The notes under the pieces: model-generated
The model's input: the letters and a program-made list of their open reading frames with translations, nothing else
What the model was told of the DNA's origin: nothing
The model's database searches: none
Program-made: the position numbers and the translations under genes
Shown here: positions 23,680 to 29,926 of the stretch, in pieces
Layout of the letters: each line of letters begins with the position of its first letter
Numbering within the stretch: the first letter of the stretch is position 1
Source: JACDAN01 sp035711385
GTDB taxonomy: Bacteria > Actinomycetota > Thermoleophilia > Gaiellales > Gaiellaceae
Direction: 5' to 3'
NCBI GenBank assembly: GCA_035711385.1
Contig: DASTCG010000094.1
Span: forward strand, 1 to 29,926
DNA length: 29,926 bases

Positions 23680-24578
23680 CCGGCCACCGCCCAGACCTCG
23701 CTGCGTAGCCGCGCCGCGGCGGCCGCCGCCGCCGACCGCCAGTCGTCCTCGACGTGGCGGAAGGCGTAGATCACCGACCGCGCGGCGGCGACGAGTGCGC
23801 TCGCGGGCCCGCTCGTGAACGCGCGCGCGACGTCCGCCGGCGTCGCTCCCTGGGCCCCGAGCCCGGGGAGCAGCAGCACCGCCCGCGGGAGGAGCCGGCG
23901 CGCCTCGCCGACGGCGCGTGGGTGGGTGGCCCCGACGACCGCGCCGACGCTCGAGAGCCCACGCTCGCCCACGAGGTCTTCCCCCCACTCGTTCACGAGG
24001 GAGGCGACGTGCTGCCAGAGCGGCCTGCCGTCCGAGAGCACGAGGTCCTGGATCTCCGAGCCGCCGGCGTCGGAGGTCCGGACGACGCAGAAGATCCCGC
24101 CTCCGTGCCTCCTGCAGGCCGCGAGGTAGGGATCGACCGAGTCGCGGCCGAGGTAGGGATTGACGGTCAATGCGTCCGCGACGGGCTCCTCTCCCTCGCC
24201 GCGAGGCTCGAGGTAGGCGGCGGCGTACGCGCGGGCGGTGGAGCCGATGTCGCCGCGCTTGCCGTCGGCCAGCACCAGGAGGCCGGCCGCCCGCGCATAT
24301 TCACAGACCTCCTCGAACGCCTGGATCCCGGGCGCGCCGAGACCCTCGAAGAACGCCAGCTGCGGCTTCACCCCGACGACGTACGGCGCCACGGCGTCCA
24401 CGATCCCGCAGCAGAAGCGCGCAGAGGCATCGGCCGGAGGCTCGCCCCGCAGCTCGACCGGAAAGAGCTCCGGCCGCGGGTCGAGCCCGACCAGCACCTG
24501 CGACCGCTTCCGTTCGACCGCCTCGGCGATCCTGTCGCCGAACGCGGCCACTCGCACGGTCGTCTCCACGTCGGACAT
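23673..24578 (-). CDS. pyrF: Orotidine-5'-phosphate decarboxylase (type 2)
   Basis: 301 residues making UMP from OMP. VLVGLDPRPELFP, VKPQLAFFE and the catalytic ADGKRGDIGSTARAYA (Asp105, Lys107, Asp110) identify the long subtype 2 OMPDC of actinobacteria and myxobacteria. ATG 24578 is 7 nt after TACGCT, suggesting a leaderless transcript. The gene heads the run pyrF - LysM - carboxypeptidase - kinase, separated from hup by an intrinsic terminator-like hairpin. Confidence 0.96.
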   Translation of the reverse strand: MSDVETTVRVAAFGDRIAEAVERKRSQVLVGLDPRPELFPVELRGEPPADASARFCCGIVDAVAPYVVGVKPQLAFFEGLGAPGIQAFEEVCEYARAAGLLVLADGKRGDIGSTARAYAAAYLEPRGEGEEPVADALTVNPYLGRDSVDPYLAACRRHGGGIFCVVRTSDAGGSEIQDLVLSDGRPLWQHVASLVNEWGEDLVGERGLSSVGAVVGATHPRAVGEARRLLPRAVLLLPGLGAQGATPADVARAFTSGPASALVAAARSVIYAFRHVEDDWRSAAAAAAARLRSEVWAVAGW

Positions 24579-24585
24579 CGGCCTG

Positions 24586-24591
24586 AGCGTA
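24586..24591 (-). promoter_or_regulatory. Candidate leaderless -10 (TACGCT) for pyrF
   Basis: TACGCT fits TANNNT and lies 7 nt before the pyrF ATG. No clear -35 was found; the expected region overlaps the hup terminator hairpin. Confidence 0.4.
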
Positions 24592-24611
24592 CTGGGGCCC
24601 TCAGACGCAGA

Positions 24612-24634
24612 GCGGGGGCCCCGTCGGCCCCCGC
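24612..24634 (-). terminator. Hairpin terminator downstream of hup
   Basis: Perfect 9-bp GC stem (24612-24620 with 24626-24634) and 5-nt loop, starting 26 bp after the hup stop. A weak T-containing tail (CTCTGCGTCTG) follows on the minus strand, so it is an imperfect intrinsic terminator. Confidence 0.6.
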
Positions 24635-24660
24635 CTTCGAACTTCGCCTCTGGAGCGGCG

Positions 24661-24945
24661 CTACATCGAGCTCTTGACGGCGCTCTTGAGCTGACTCCCC
24701 GCCGAGAACTTCGGCACTTTCGACGCGGGGATGTGCACGCGCTCACTGGGGTTCCGCGGATTCACGCCCTGCCGGGCGGCGCGGTTCTGCACTGAGAACT
24801 TGCCGAATCCCGTGAAGCTGACCTCCTCGCCGCCTCGGAGTGCATCGGTGATCGACTCCAGAAATGCGTCCACTGCCTCACCGGCTTCGCGCTTGCCGAT
24901 GTTGGCCTTCTGCGCGACCCGATCCACGAATTCCTGCTTGGTCAC
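24661..24945 (-). CDS. hup: DNA-binding protein HU
   Basis: 94 residues, the standard HU length. VTKQEFVDRVAQKANIGKREAGEAVDAF forms the dimer helices (quoted in part: TKQEFVDRVA), VSFTGFGKFSVQNRAAR leads into the beta arm with GVNPRNPSERVHIPASKVPKFSAG, whose Arg-Asn-Pro tip intercalates DNA. It bends and compacts chromosomal DNA. The start is GTG 24945, with GGAGGAG about 9 nt upstream; the longer frame to 25017 runs over the promoter and is rejected. No Lys/Ala-rich actinobacterial tail is present. Confidence 0.97.
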   Translation of the reverse strand: MTKQEFVDRVAQKANIGKREAGEAVDAFLESITDALRGGEEVSFTGFGKFSVQNRAARQGVNPRNPSERVHIPASKVPKFSAGSQLKSAVKSSM

Positions 24946-24988
24946 GAAATACTCTCCTCCTTCGACGTCAGGTTCAGTCCTTTCGAAG

Positions 24989-25017
24989 ACCCTAACAGCG
25001 ATCCTATTTCCGCTCAA
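24989..25017 (-). promoter_or_regulatory. hup promoter TTGAGC-17-TAGGGT
   Basis: On the minus strand, TTGAGC (25012-25017) and TAGGGT (24989-24994) are 17 bp apart. The -35 lies within the last codons of pyrE and the -10 just after its TAG. The resulting leader of about 40 nt contains the GGAGGAG ribosome-binding site, so hup has a normal leadered message unlike many neighbours. Confidence 0.6.
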
Positions 25018-25570
25018 CCATGCGCTTTGCGGCGACGTTCTCTGTCGGCAGCAGGTCTCCTGCCCGGAACAGCGGCCGCAAGCGCACGCCGTGGCGGGCG
25101 AGCTCGTCGGTCCCGCCCTCCTCGCGGTCGACGACGCAGACGGCGGTCCGGCACTCGAGACCTGCGTCCCGGAGCGCCTGGACGGCGGCGAGAGCGGCTC
25201 CTCCCGAGGTGACGACGTCCTCGACGAGGCACACCCGCTCGCCCGCTTCGAACGCGCCTTCGATCCGGTTCGCGGTGCCGTAGCCCTTCGTCTCCTTGCG
25301 GACGATCACAAACGGGAGCCGCGAGGCGAGCGACGAGGCGGCCGCGAGCGCAACGGCGCCGAGCTCGGGGCCGGCGAGCCGGGCGGCGTCGGGCTCGTGC
25401 TCACCGACCACGGCGGCGACCCTCACGCCGATCGCCTCCAGCAGCTCGGGCCGGGTCTCGAAGCGGTACTTGTCGAAGTAGTGCGAGGAGCGCCGGCCCG
25501 AGCGGAGCAGGAAGTCGCCCTCGAGCAGGGCGTGCTCCCGCAGCGCGAACCGCAGCTCGTCGTCGGTCAT
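25004..25570 (-). CDS. pyrE: Orotate phosphoribosyltransferase
   Basis: 188 residues. The PRPP-binding motif VCLVEDVVTSGGAAL is at 113-127, and the flexible catalytic loop region RKETKGYG (Lys92, Lys95) precedes it. It joins orotate to PRPP to give OMP, the step before PyrF. The ATG forms an ATGA overlap (25567-25570) with the upstream small anchor protein, so it is likely translated with the roadblock protein. The 3' end carries the hup -35 box. Confidence 0.96.
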   Translation of the reverse strand: MTDDELRFALREHALLEGDFLLRSGRRSSHYFDKYRFETRPELLEAIGVRVAAVVGEHEPDAARLAGPELGAVALAAASSLASRLPFVIVRKETKGYGTANRIEGAFEAGERVCLVEDVVTSGGAALAAVQALRDAGLECRTAVCVVDREEGGTDELARHGVRLRPLFRAGDLLPTENVAAKRMVERK

Positions 25571-25755
25571 GCGAGGGTCTCGAGCAACACGCGTGCGTCG
25601 TCCAGGAGTGCGTCGGTCTCGACGCCGCGCTCGAGGCGGATCAGCGACCCGTCGTCGTAGATCACGTCCACGCGCTCCTTCGGTCGTGCGGCGCGGCGCC
25701 AGAGGAGGATCCCGAGCAGGATCGCAACCGGGATCGTGAGCCTACGCGGAAGCAC
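25567..25755 (-). CDS. Small N-terminally anchored protein (hypothetical, 62 aa)
   Basis: Starts at GTG 25755, 14 bp inside the end of the roadblock gene, and ends in the ATGA overlap with pyrE. One N-terminal hydrophobic helix (about 6-20, LTIPVAILLGILLW), a basic stop-transfer segment (RRAARPKER) and an acidic soluble end (VIYDDGSLIRLERGVETDALLDDAR). It is not recognised. The double overlap and clear topology make it a likely real gene; pairing with the roadblock protein is inferred from position. Confidence 0.75.
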   Translation of the reverse strand: MLPRRLTIPVAILLGILLWRRAARPKERVDVIYDDGSLIRLERGVETDALLDDARVLLETLA

Positions 25756-26104
25756 GCGCCCTCCCCCGCGAACGGGATCGCAGCTTGCGGAGCGTCGCTC
25801 GCAGATCGTGGTAGACGAGCCCGGCGACCGGGTCGCGTCCGGTCGTGGCCACGACGGTCCCGGTCTCCTCGCGGACCAGGAAGACGTGGCCCTCTGACGT
25901 CACCGCCTCGAGCCGGGCGGCCGAGGCGCCCGTGCGGAGCGCATCGGCGTACGCGAGTATGACGGACGCGAGCTCGGCGGCTCTCCCGGCCGCCTCGTCG
26001 CCGACGGAGGCGGCCAGCGGCCGGCCGTGGGGGTCGAGGATCGCGGCCGCGAGGACGTCCTCGGAGACGTCGAACAGCTCCGCCAGCGCCTGATCGCCGG
26101 TCAT
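25742..26104 (-). CDS. Roadblock/LC7-like domain protein
   Basis: 120 residues from ATG 26104. The layout (DVSEDVLAAAILDPHGRPLAAS, then AGRAAELASVILAYADALR helix, then VTSEGHVFLVREETGTVVATT, then a basic tail) is that of roadblock/LC7 folds, which in bacteria usually partner small Ras-like MglA GTPases. No MglA gene is in the window. A TATGTT hexamer ends 6 nt before the ATG. The gene heads an overlapping run with the anchor protein and pyrE. The fold call is by pattern, without a profile search. Confidence 0.72.
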   Translation of the reverse strand: MTGDQALAELFDVSEDVLAAAILDPHGRPLAASVGDEAAGRAAELASVILAYADALRTGASAARLEAVTSEGHVFLVREETGTVVATTGRDPVAGLVYHDLRATLRKLRSRSRGRARASA

Positions 26105-26110
26105 CGCGAG

Positions 26111-26116
26111 AACATA
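26111..26116 (-). promoter_or_regulatory. Candidate leaderless -10 (TATGTT) for the roadblock-pyrE operon
   Basis: TATGTT is 6 nt before ATG 26104. On the plus strand the same island reads CATACT (26113-26118), 6 nt before the yihY-like ATG 26125. The 20-bp divergent gap therefore may fire in both directions. Confidence 0.45.
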
Positions 26117-26124
26117 CTGCTGCG

Positions 26125-26946
26125 ATGCGCGAGCCGCTCCAGAAGTTCTTCGCCGACCGCGGGCCCCACCTCGCCGCGATGATCGCCTACTTCGCGCTGC
26201 TCTCACTGGTGCCGCTCGTCTTCCTCGCATTCGCCATGCTGGGGCTCTTCGGGCGGGCGGACGAGTCCACCTACCTCGTCCGCGAGCTCAAGACCGTGCT
26301 CCCTTCGGCCTCGATCTCCCAGATCGTGCAAGTGGTCAACCAGATCCGGGACAACGCCGCGACGCTGGGCCTCATCGGCGGCGTCTTCCTCGTCTGGTCG
26401 TCGCTCTCGCTCTTCAGCGTCCTCGAGTCGGCGTTCAACATCGTCTACGGCCTGCCGAACCGGCCCTTCGTGTCCGGGAAAGGCGTCGCCTTCATCGTCA
26501 TGCTCGGCTCGCTGATCACGCTGTTCGTCGGGCTCGTGATCGGGACCGTGGGTTTTCGGCTGCTCGAGGACGCGGCCCCCGGCGTGGCGGGCAACCACGT
26601 GGCGGGATACGTCCTCTCGCTCGTGTTCTCGACCGCGGCCGTGTTCGTGTTCCTGCTGTCGATCTACTACCTGCTCACGAACGCGAAGCTGAGGGTCAGG
26701 GACGTCCTGCCGGGAGCGATCCTCGTCGCCGTCCTGCTCCAGGTCAGCTTCCAGGTGCTCCCGCTCTACGTCGCGTTCTCGCAGCGGGAGGAGGTGCTGA
26801 CGCTCCGAGCTCTCGGCGCGCCGGTGATCCTGTTGATCTGGCTCTACGTGATGGCGAACGCGATCGTCTTCGGCGCCGAGGTCAACTGGTGGCTGGCGAA
26901 CCGGCGCCGCGTCGCCGAGGAGGAGGCGGTCCCCGGCCTCGCCTGA
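26125..26946 (+). CDS. YihY/BrkB-family membrane protein
   Basis: 273 residues with about six hydrophobic helices. AAMIAYFALLSLVPLVFLAFAMLG, LVWSSLSLFSVLESAFNIVYG, and the C-terminal LIWLYVMANAIVFGAEVNWWLANRR (each quoted from longer helices) are characteristic of YihY/BrkB proteins, once misnamed RNase BN. The transport or barrier function is not established. It is a stand-alone gene, divergent from the roadblock gene by 20 bp and ending 7 bp from the converging rdgB stop. Confidence 0.93.
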   Translation: MREPLQKFFADRGPHLAAMIAYFALLSLVPLVFLAFAMLGLFGRADESTYLVRELKTVLPSASISQIVQVVNQIRDNAATLGLIGGVFLVWSSLSLFSVLESAFNIVYGLPNRPFVSGKGVAFIVMLGSLITLFVGLVIGTVGFRLLEDAAPGVAGNHVAGYVLSLVFSTAAVFVFLLSIYYLLTNAKLRVRDVLPGAILVAVLLQVSFQVLPLYVAFSQREEVLTLRALGAPVILLIWLYVMANAIVFGAEVNWWLANRRRVAEEEAVPGLA

Positions 26947-26953
26947 CCCGCGC

Positions 26954-27520
26954 TCAGGGGTCGCGCGGGAGCACCTCCAGCAGCGCCCGCGCCGCCCGCG
27001 CCCGGTGCGAGTTCGCCCCCTTCCACTCGTCGCCGAGCTCCGCGACCGTCCGGGTGTGCCCGTCGGGCAGGAAGACCGGGTCGAAGCCGAAGCCCCCGCT
27101 GCCGCGGGCCTCGACGCCGATCACACCCTCGAGGATCCCCGTGCCGCGGCGCTCGACGCCGTCGGGCGACAGCGCGACGAGCTCGCAGACGTAGCGGGCG
27201 CGCCGGCGCTCGCCGTCCATCCCCTCGAGCGCGGCGAGCAGGCGCTGCACGTGCTCACCGCCCGCGAACCGAGCCGACGTCACCCCCGGCGCACCGTCCA
27301 GGCCGACCACCTCGAGGCCCGAGTCCTCGCCGAGGATCCACGCCTCGCTGTCGTCGGCCGACCTCCCGAAGACCGCCTTCGCCCGGGCGTTCTCGTAGTA
27401 GGTCTCACCAACTTCGGGCGGGTAGTCGTCCACGCCGAGCGCGTCGATCTCCCAGCCCGAGAGCGACCGGCGAAGCTCGCGCAGCTTCCCCTCGTTCCGC
27501 GAGGCCAGGCGGGCTCTCAT
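26954..27520 (-). CDS. rdgB: XTP/dITP diphosphatase (RdgB/HAM1)
   Basis: 188 residues that hydrolyse non-canonical purine triphosphates. LASRNEGKLRELR at the N terminus binds the nucleotide phosphates, GEDSGLEV (Asp66 as general base), GGFGFDPVF and SHRARA follow as in the family. ATG 27520 directly precedes the start motif. The normal partner order murI-rph-rdgB is kept, but 168 nt of palindromic inserted-looking DNA now separate rph from this gene. Confidence 0.96.
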   Translation of the reverse strand: MRARLASRNEGKLRELRRSLSGWEIDALGVDDYPPEVGETYYENARAKAVFGRSADDSEAWILGEDSGLEVVGLDGAPGVTSARFAGGEHVQRLLAALEGMDGERRRARYVCELVALSPDGVERRGTGILEGVIGVEARGSGGFGFDPVFLPDGHTRTVAELGDEWKGANSHRARAARALLEVLPRDP

Positions 27521-27521
27521 G

Positions 27522-27695
27522 CGCCTAGTGCCCCTTCAGGTAATGCTGCCCCGCTCCTGGGTCGCGAGCACCAAGCCAGAGCGCGCACTCCGACGAGTCA
27601 AGGCTGGAAAGCCTTGGCGAGGAGGAGGGTCGGCTCTGGCGCTGCGTGATCGCGGGCCAGAAGCCGGCGTGTATTGCGTGAAGGGGCACTAGGCG
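27522..27695. mobile_element. MITE-like palindromic element between rph and rdgB
   Basis: The outer arms 27522-27538 and 27679-27695 are perfect 17-bp inverted repeats. Imperfect complementarity continues inward on both sides (8-bp arms 27575-27582/27633-27640) to a central 7-bp stem with GGAA loop (27599-27616), so the whole element is one long hairpin centred at about 27608. Inside each outer arm sits a TA in CTAG (27526-27527, 27690-27691). Taking these as a duplicated TA target leaves a 162-bp core, 27528-27689, with 11-bp terminal repeats GTGCCCCTTCA. This fits a non-autonomous Tc1/mariner-IS630-type element; no transposase is present. A structured RNA is the alternative. Confidence 0.7.
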
Positions 27696-28399
27696 AGGAC
27701 GGTCTCGACGGCGTGACGCTGGGCAGAGGAGATCTCCTCGATGCCGGCAGCGGCGAGGTCGAGCAGCTCGTCCAGCTGCTCCCGCGTGTACCGCTCGCCC
27801 TCGGCGGTCGCCTGCACCTCGATCAGGCGCCCGTCGCCGCTCATGACGACGTTCAGGTCGACCTCGGCGCGCGAGTCCTCGGCGTAGTCGAGATCGAGCA
27901 GTGGCTCGCCGTCGACGATCCCGAGCGAGACCCCGGCGACGGAGTCGGTCAGCGCCCGGCCCAGACCGAACCTCTCGAGCGCACGCCGGGCGGCGACATA
28001 CGCGCCCGAGATCGCGGCGCAGCGCGTCCCCCCGTCGGCCTGCAGGACGTCGCAGTCGATCCAGAGCGTCCGCTCGCCGAGTGCGTCCAGGTCGGTCACC
28101 GCGCGGAGCGAGCGCCCGATCAGCCGTTGGATCTCGACCGTGCGGCCCTTCTGCTTCCCGGCGCTCGCCTCGCGCGGCGTCCGCTCGCCCGTGGATGCAG
28201 GTAGCAGCCCGTACTCGGCCGTCATCCAACCCTTGCCCTTGCCCATCAGCCAGCGGGGGACGCCCTCCGTGATCGACGCCGTGCAGAGCACACGCGTCTT
28301 GCCCGCGGAGATGAGCGCCGAGCCGGCCGGCTGCTCGAGGTAGTCGACCTCGATCTCGAGCGGCCTGAGCTCGTCCGCGCGACGCCCGTCGGCCCTCAC
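27689..28399 (-). CDS. rph: Ribonuclease PH
   Basis: 236 residues, usual length. RADGRRADELRPLEIEVDY, AGKTRVLCTASI, AEYGLLPASTGERTPREA and LWIDCDVLQADGGTR are diagnostic. The phosphorolytic 3'-5' exonuclease trims tRNA 3' ends. It starts at the GTG of a GTGA overlap with murI. Its TAG stop lies at the edge of the palindromic element: the TA of the stop is the proposed duplicated target, so insertion left the stop codon intact. Confidence 0.97.
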   Translation of the reverse strand: MRADGRRADELRPLEIEVDYLEQPAGSALISAGKTRVLCTASITEGVPRWLMGKGKGWMTAEYGLLPASTGERTPREASAGKQKGRTVEIQRLIGRSLRAVTDLDALGERTLWIDCDVLQADGGTRCAAISGAYVAARRALERFGLGRALTDSVAGVSLGIVDGEPLLDLDYAEDSRAEVDLNVVMSGDGRLIEVQATAEGERYTREQLDELLDLAAAGIEEISSAQRHAVETVLA

Positions 28400-29217
28400 G
28401 CGGCCGCCCCCTCGAGCTCCGAGATCTCGACGTGCTCGACGCCCTCGAGCGGAAGCTGCAGGAAGCGCTGCCCGAGCTCGCCGAAGCGCTCGATGTCGCC
28501 AGTGGTCAGGAACCGGTAGCCGCCCTCGCGCCGCGCGTCGTTCTCGATCCCTTTCCGGTTCAGCGTCTCGGCCACCTCGCGAGCGGTCTCCTCGGCGGAG
28601 AAGACGAGCGCGACGTCGCGCCCGAAGACCCGCTGGAAGATCGGGCGGATGAGCGGGTAGTGCGTGCAGCCGAGGATCACGGTGTCGACGCCTGCCTCCT
28701 TCAACGGATGGGCGTATCCACGAACGGCCGCCGTCGTCCCGGCGCCGAACGGCTCGTCCCCCTCGATGAGCGGGACGAGCTCCGGGCAGGCGACCGGGAA
28801 GAGCCGCGTGCCGGCGTCGAGCGTGTGGACGAGCTCCGCGTACCGGCCGGCGGCGACGGTCGCCTCGGTCGCCATCAGCCCGATCCGGCGGTTGCGCGTG
28901 ACCTGCACCGCGGCGTGCGCCTCGGGCGTGATCACGCCGACGACAGGGACGGCAATCCGTTCCTGGAGCTCCGGCAGCGCCGCCGAGGTCGCGGAGTTGC
29001 AGGCGACGAGGATCAGCTTCACCCCTTGCGCCTCCAGGTACCCGGCGATCTCGAGGGCGTAGCGGCGGACCTCGTCCAGCGGCCGCGGGCCGTAGGGGAG
29101 CCGCGCGGCGTCGCCAAGGTAGACGAAGTCCTCGTGCGGCATCGTCACGAGGCACTCGTGCAGGACGGTCAGGCCGCCCATGCCCGAGTCGAAGACGCCG
29201 ATCGGCTGTGAATTCAC
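28396..29217 (-). CDS. murI: Glutamate racemase
   Basis: 273 residues producing D-glutamate for peptidoglycan. VFDSGMGGLTV (Asp10, Ser11) opens the protein; the two catalytic cysteines are Cys73 in VACNSATSAA and Cys184 in LGCTHYPL. GTG 29217 lies 6 nt after TACAAT, pointing to a leaderless message. It heads murI-rph-rdgB, joined to rph by a GTGA overlap. Confidence 0.97.
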   Translation of the reverse strand: MNSQPIGVFDSGMGGLTVLHECLVTMPHEDFVYLGDAARLPYGPRPLDEVRRYALEIAGYLEAQGVKLILVACNSATSAALPELQERIAVPVVGVITPEAHAAVQVTRNRRIGLMATEATVAAGRYAELVHTLDAGTRLFPVACPELVPLIEGDEPFGAGTTAAVRGYAHPLKEAGVDTVILGCTHYPLIRPIFQRVFGRDVALVFSAEETAREVAETLNRKGIENDARREGGYRFLTTGDIERFGELGQRFLQLPLEGVEHVEISELEGAAA

Positions 29218-29223
29218 CTGGCG

Positions 29224-29254
29224 ATTGTAGGGAGGAGTGGAGTTGCTCTACCCT
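29224..29254. promoter_or_regulatory. Overlapping divergent promoters for murI (-) and the hydrolase (+)
   Basis: Plus strand: TTGTAG (29225-29230), 18 bp, TACCCT (29249-29254), then 8 nt to GTG 29263. Minus strand: TACAAT (29224-29229), then 6 nt to GTG 29217. The murI -10 and the hydrolase -35 occupy nearly the same bases, so the two polymerases should exclude each other. Confidence 0.55.
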
Positions 29255-29262
29255 CTTTCGCC

Positions 29263-29926
29263 GTGGGTCGCCGTTTTCTCCTGCTCGCAGTCCTGTTCTT
29301 CTCAGCCCAGGCGGGGGTTGCGCACGCATACGTCAAGACGGAGCACGTGCTGCCGATGAGCGACGGCGTCTCGCTCGCGGCCACGTTGTACACGCCGGAC
29401 GGCGCCCCGCCGCAGGGCGGCTGGCCCGCCGTGCTGATGCTCCACGGGCTCGGCGGCAACCGGAGCTCGATGAACGCGATCGCCGAGGCGTACCTCGCGC
29501 CGTACGGCTACGCCGTCCTCACGGTGGACGCGCGCGGCCACGGCGCGTCGGGCGGCCAGTCGTCGCTCGTCGGCCCGCGCGAGATCTCCGACTACGCGGC
29601 CGCGCTCCAGTGGCTGCGCCTCCGGCCGGGCGTGAGTGACGTGAACGTCGGTGCCTTCGGCGTCTCGCTCGGCGGCGGCTCGGTGTGGAAGCTCCTGATC
29701 GCGCCGGGGACGCGGCTGCGGGCGGCCGTGCCGATGACGACGTGGACCAGCCTTTACGACTCGCTGCTGCCCCAGGGCCTGGTCAAGTCGGGCCTCGTCG
29801 CCTACTTCAGCAGTCTGCTGCCGCCGGATCGCTGGGATCCCGCCGTCACGGCGATGCGCGATTCGGCGCTCCAGGGGCGGGACGACGCAGCGATCCGCGC
29901 GTTCGCCGCCCAACGCTCGATCCGCG
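29263..29926 (+). CDS. Secreted alpha/beta hydrolase (S15/CocE-like), 3' end outside window
   Basis: 221 codons are present and the frame is open at the right edge. GTG 29263 opens a signal peptide (MGRRFLLLAVLFFSAQAGVAHA) followed by a conventional hydrolase start: SDGVSLAATLYTPDG, oxyanion loop HGLGG (61-65), VDARGHGASGG (the expected strand turn) and the nucleophile elbow GVSLGG with Ser135. The Asp and His of the triad must lie beyond the window. The type matches X-Pro dipeptidyl-peptidase (S15)/CocE-like or acyl-hydrolase families; the substrate is unknown. It was chosen over overlapping frames because of the motifs and the leaderless promoter. Confidence 0.9.
   Translation, partial: MGRRFLLLAVLFFSAQAGVAHAYVKTEHVLPMSDGVSLAATLYTPDGAPPQGGWPAVLMLHGLGGNRSSMNAIAEAYLAPYGYAVLTVDARGHGASGGQSSLVGPREISDYAAALQWLRLRPGVSDVNVGAFGVSLGGGSVWKLLIAPGTRLRAAVPMTTWTSLYDSLLPQGLVKSGLVAYFSSLLPPDRWDPAVTAMRDSALQGRDDAAIRAFAAQRSIR

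Noticed and set aside
24946..25017. Longer HU protein starting at ATG 25017
   Set aside because: The extra 24 residues do not resemble HU, cover a good promoter and a ribosome-binding site, and overlap pyrE.
27522..27695. Simple intrinsic terminator between rph and rdgB
   Set aside because: Far too long (174 bp), symmetrical throughout and with no U-tract; terminator activity is possible but does not explain the structure.
27525..28229. A frame running through rph and ending in the palindromic element
   Set aside because: The rph part is out of frame and the end merely translates the palindrome.

Overview
The window is about 30 kb of very GC-rich chromosomal DNA. The gene content and style point to a high-GC actinobacterium, most likely of the class Thermoleophilia (Gaiellales/Solirubrobacterales type). 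The signs are GTG/TTG starts, dense 1-17 bp gene overlaps, a GuaB3-type IMPDH relative without CBS domains, the rplM-rpsI-glmM-glmS-acpS-nnr-alr gene order, and TANNNT hexamers 6-9 nt before start codons as expected for leaderless mRNAs. The taxon is inferred from gene order and remembered family resemblance, not from a search. No tRNA, rRNA, CRISPR array, phage or integrase was seen, and no stretch over 300 bp lacks a gene.

Layout. 1-2457 (+): end of a secreted Ig-like protein, an SDR, and two thioredoxin-fold proteins. 2562-7094 (-): HAD phosphatase, acpS, nnr, alr and a CCA/poly(A) nucleotidyltransferase, nearly all overlapping. 7093-7503 (+): arfB ribosome rescue factor, head-to-head with the HAD gene. 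7500-12400 (-): rplM, rpsI, glmM, glmS and a membrane GGDEF protein. 12513-14978 (-): uracil-DNA glycosylase, cupredoxin-like protein, a polytopic membrane protein and a small AHGG protein. 14996-18194 (mixed): membrane protein, VOC protein, PLD-type protein, nitroreductase and two small membrane proteins. 18373-21104 (-): guaB3-guaA (GMP synthesis). 21275-24578 (-): pyrF, a LysM protein, a D,D-carboxypeptidase and a PfkB sugar-phosphate kinase. 24661-26104 (-): roadblock protein, small anchor protein, pyrE, then HU from its own promoter. 26125-26946 (+): YihY/BrkB. 26954-29217 (-): murI, rph, rdgB. 29263-end (+): start of a secreted alpha/beta hydrolase.

How they fit: most genes are housekeeping. 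Cell-wall precursor supply is represented by glmM/glmS (UDP-GlcNAc), alr and murI (D-Ala, D-Glu) and the carboxypeptidase; nucleotide supply and cleaning by guaB3, guaA, pyrE, pyrF, rdgB and the glycosylase; RNA and translation by rplM, rpsI, rph, the nucleotidyltransferase and arfB.

The most interesting non-gene signals are: (a) a near-perfect 162-174 bp palindromic MITE-like element wedged between rph and rdgB at a CTAG/TA site; (b) a perfect 14-bp hairpin that buries the start of the nucleotidyltransferase and overlaps the alr stop; (c) head-to-head start codons sharing CCATGG; and (d) a possible copper-linked membrane gene cluster. I did not find a clear new defence or metabolic system.
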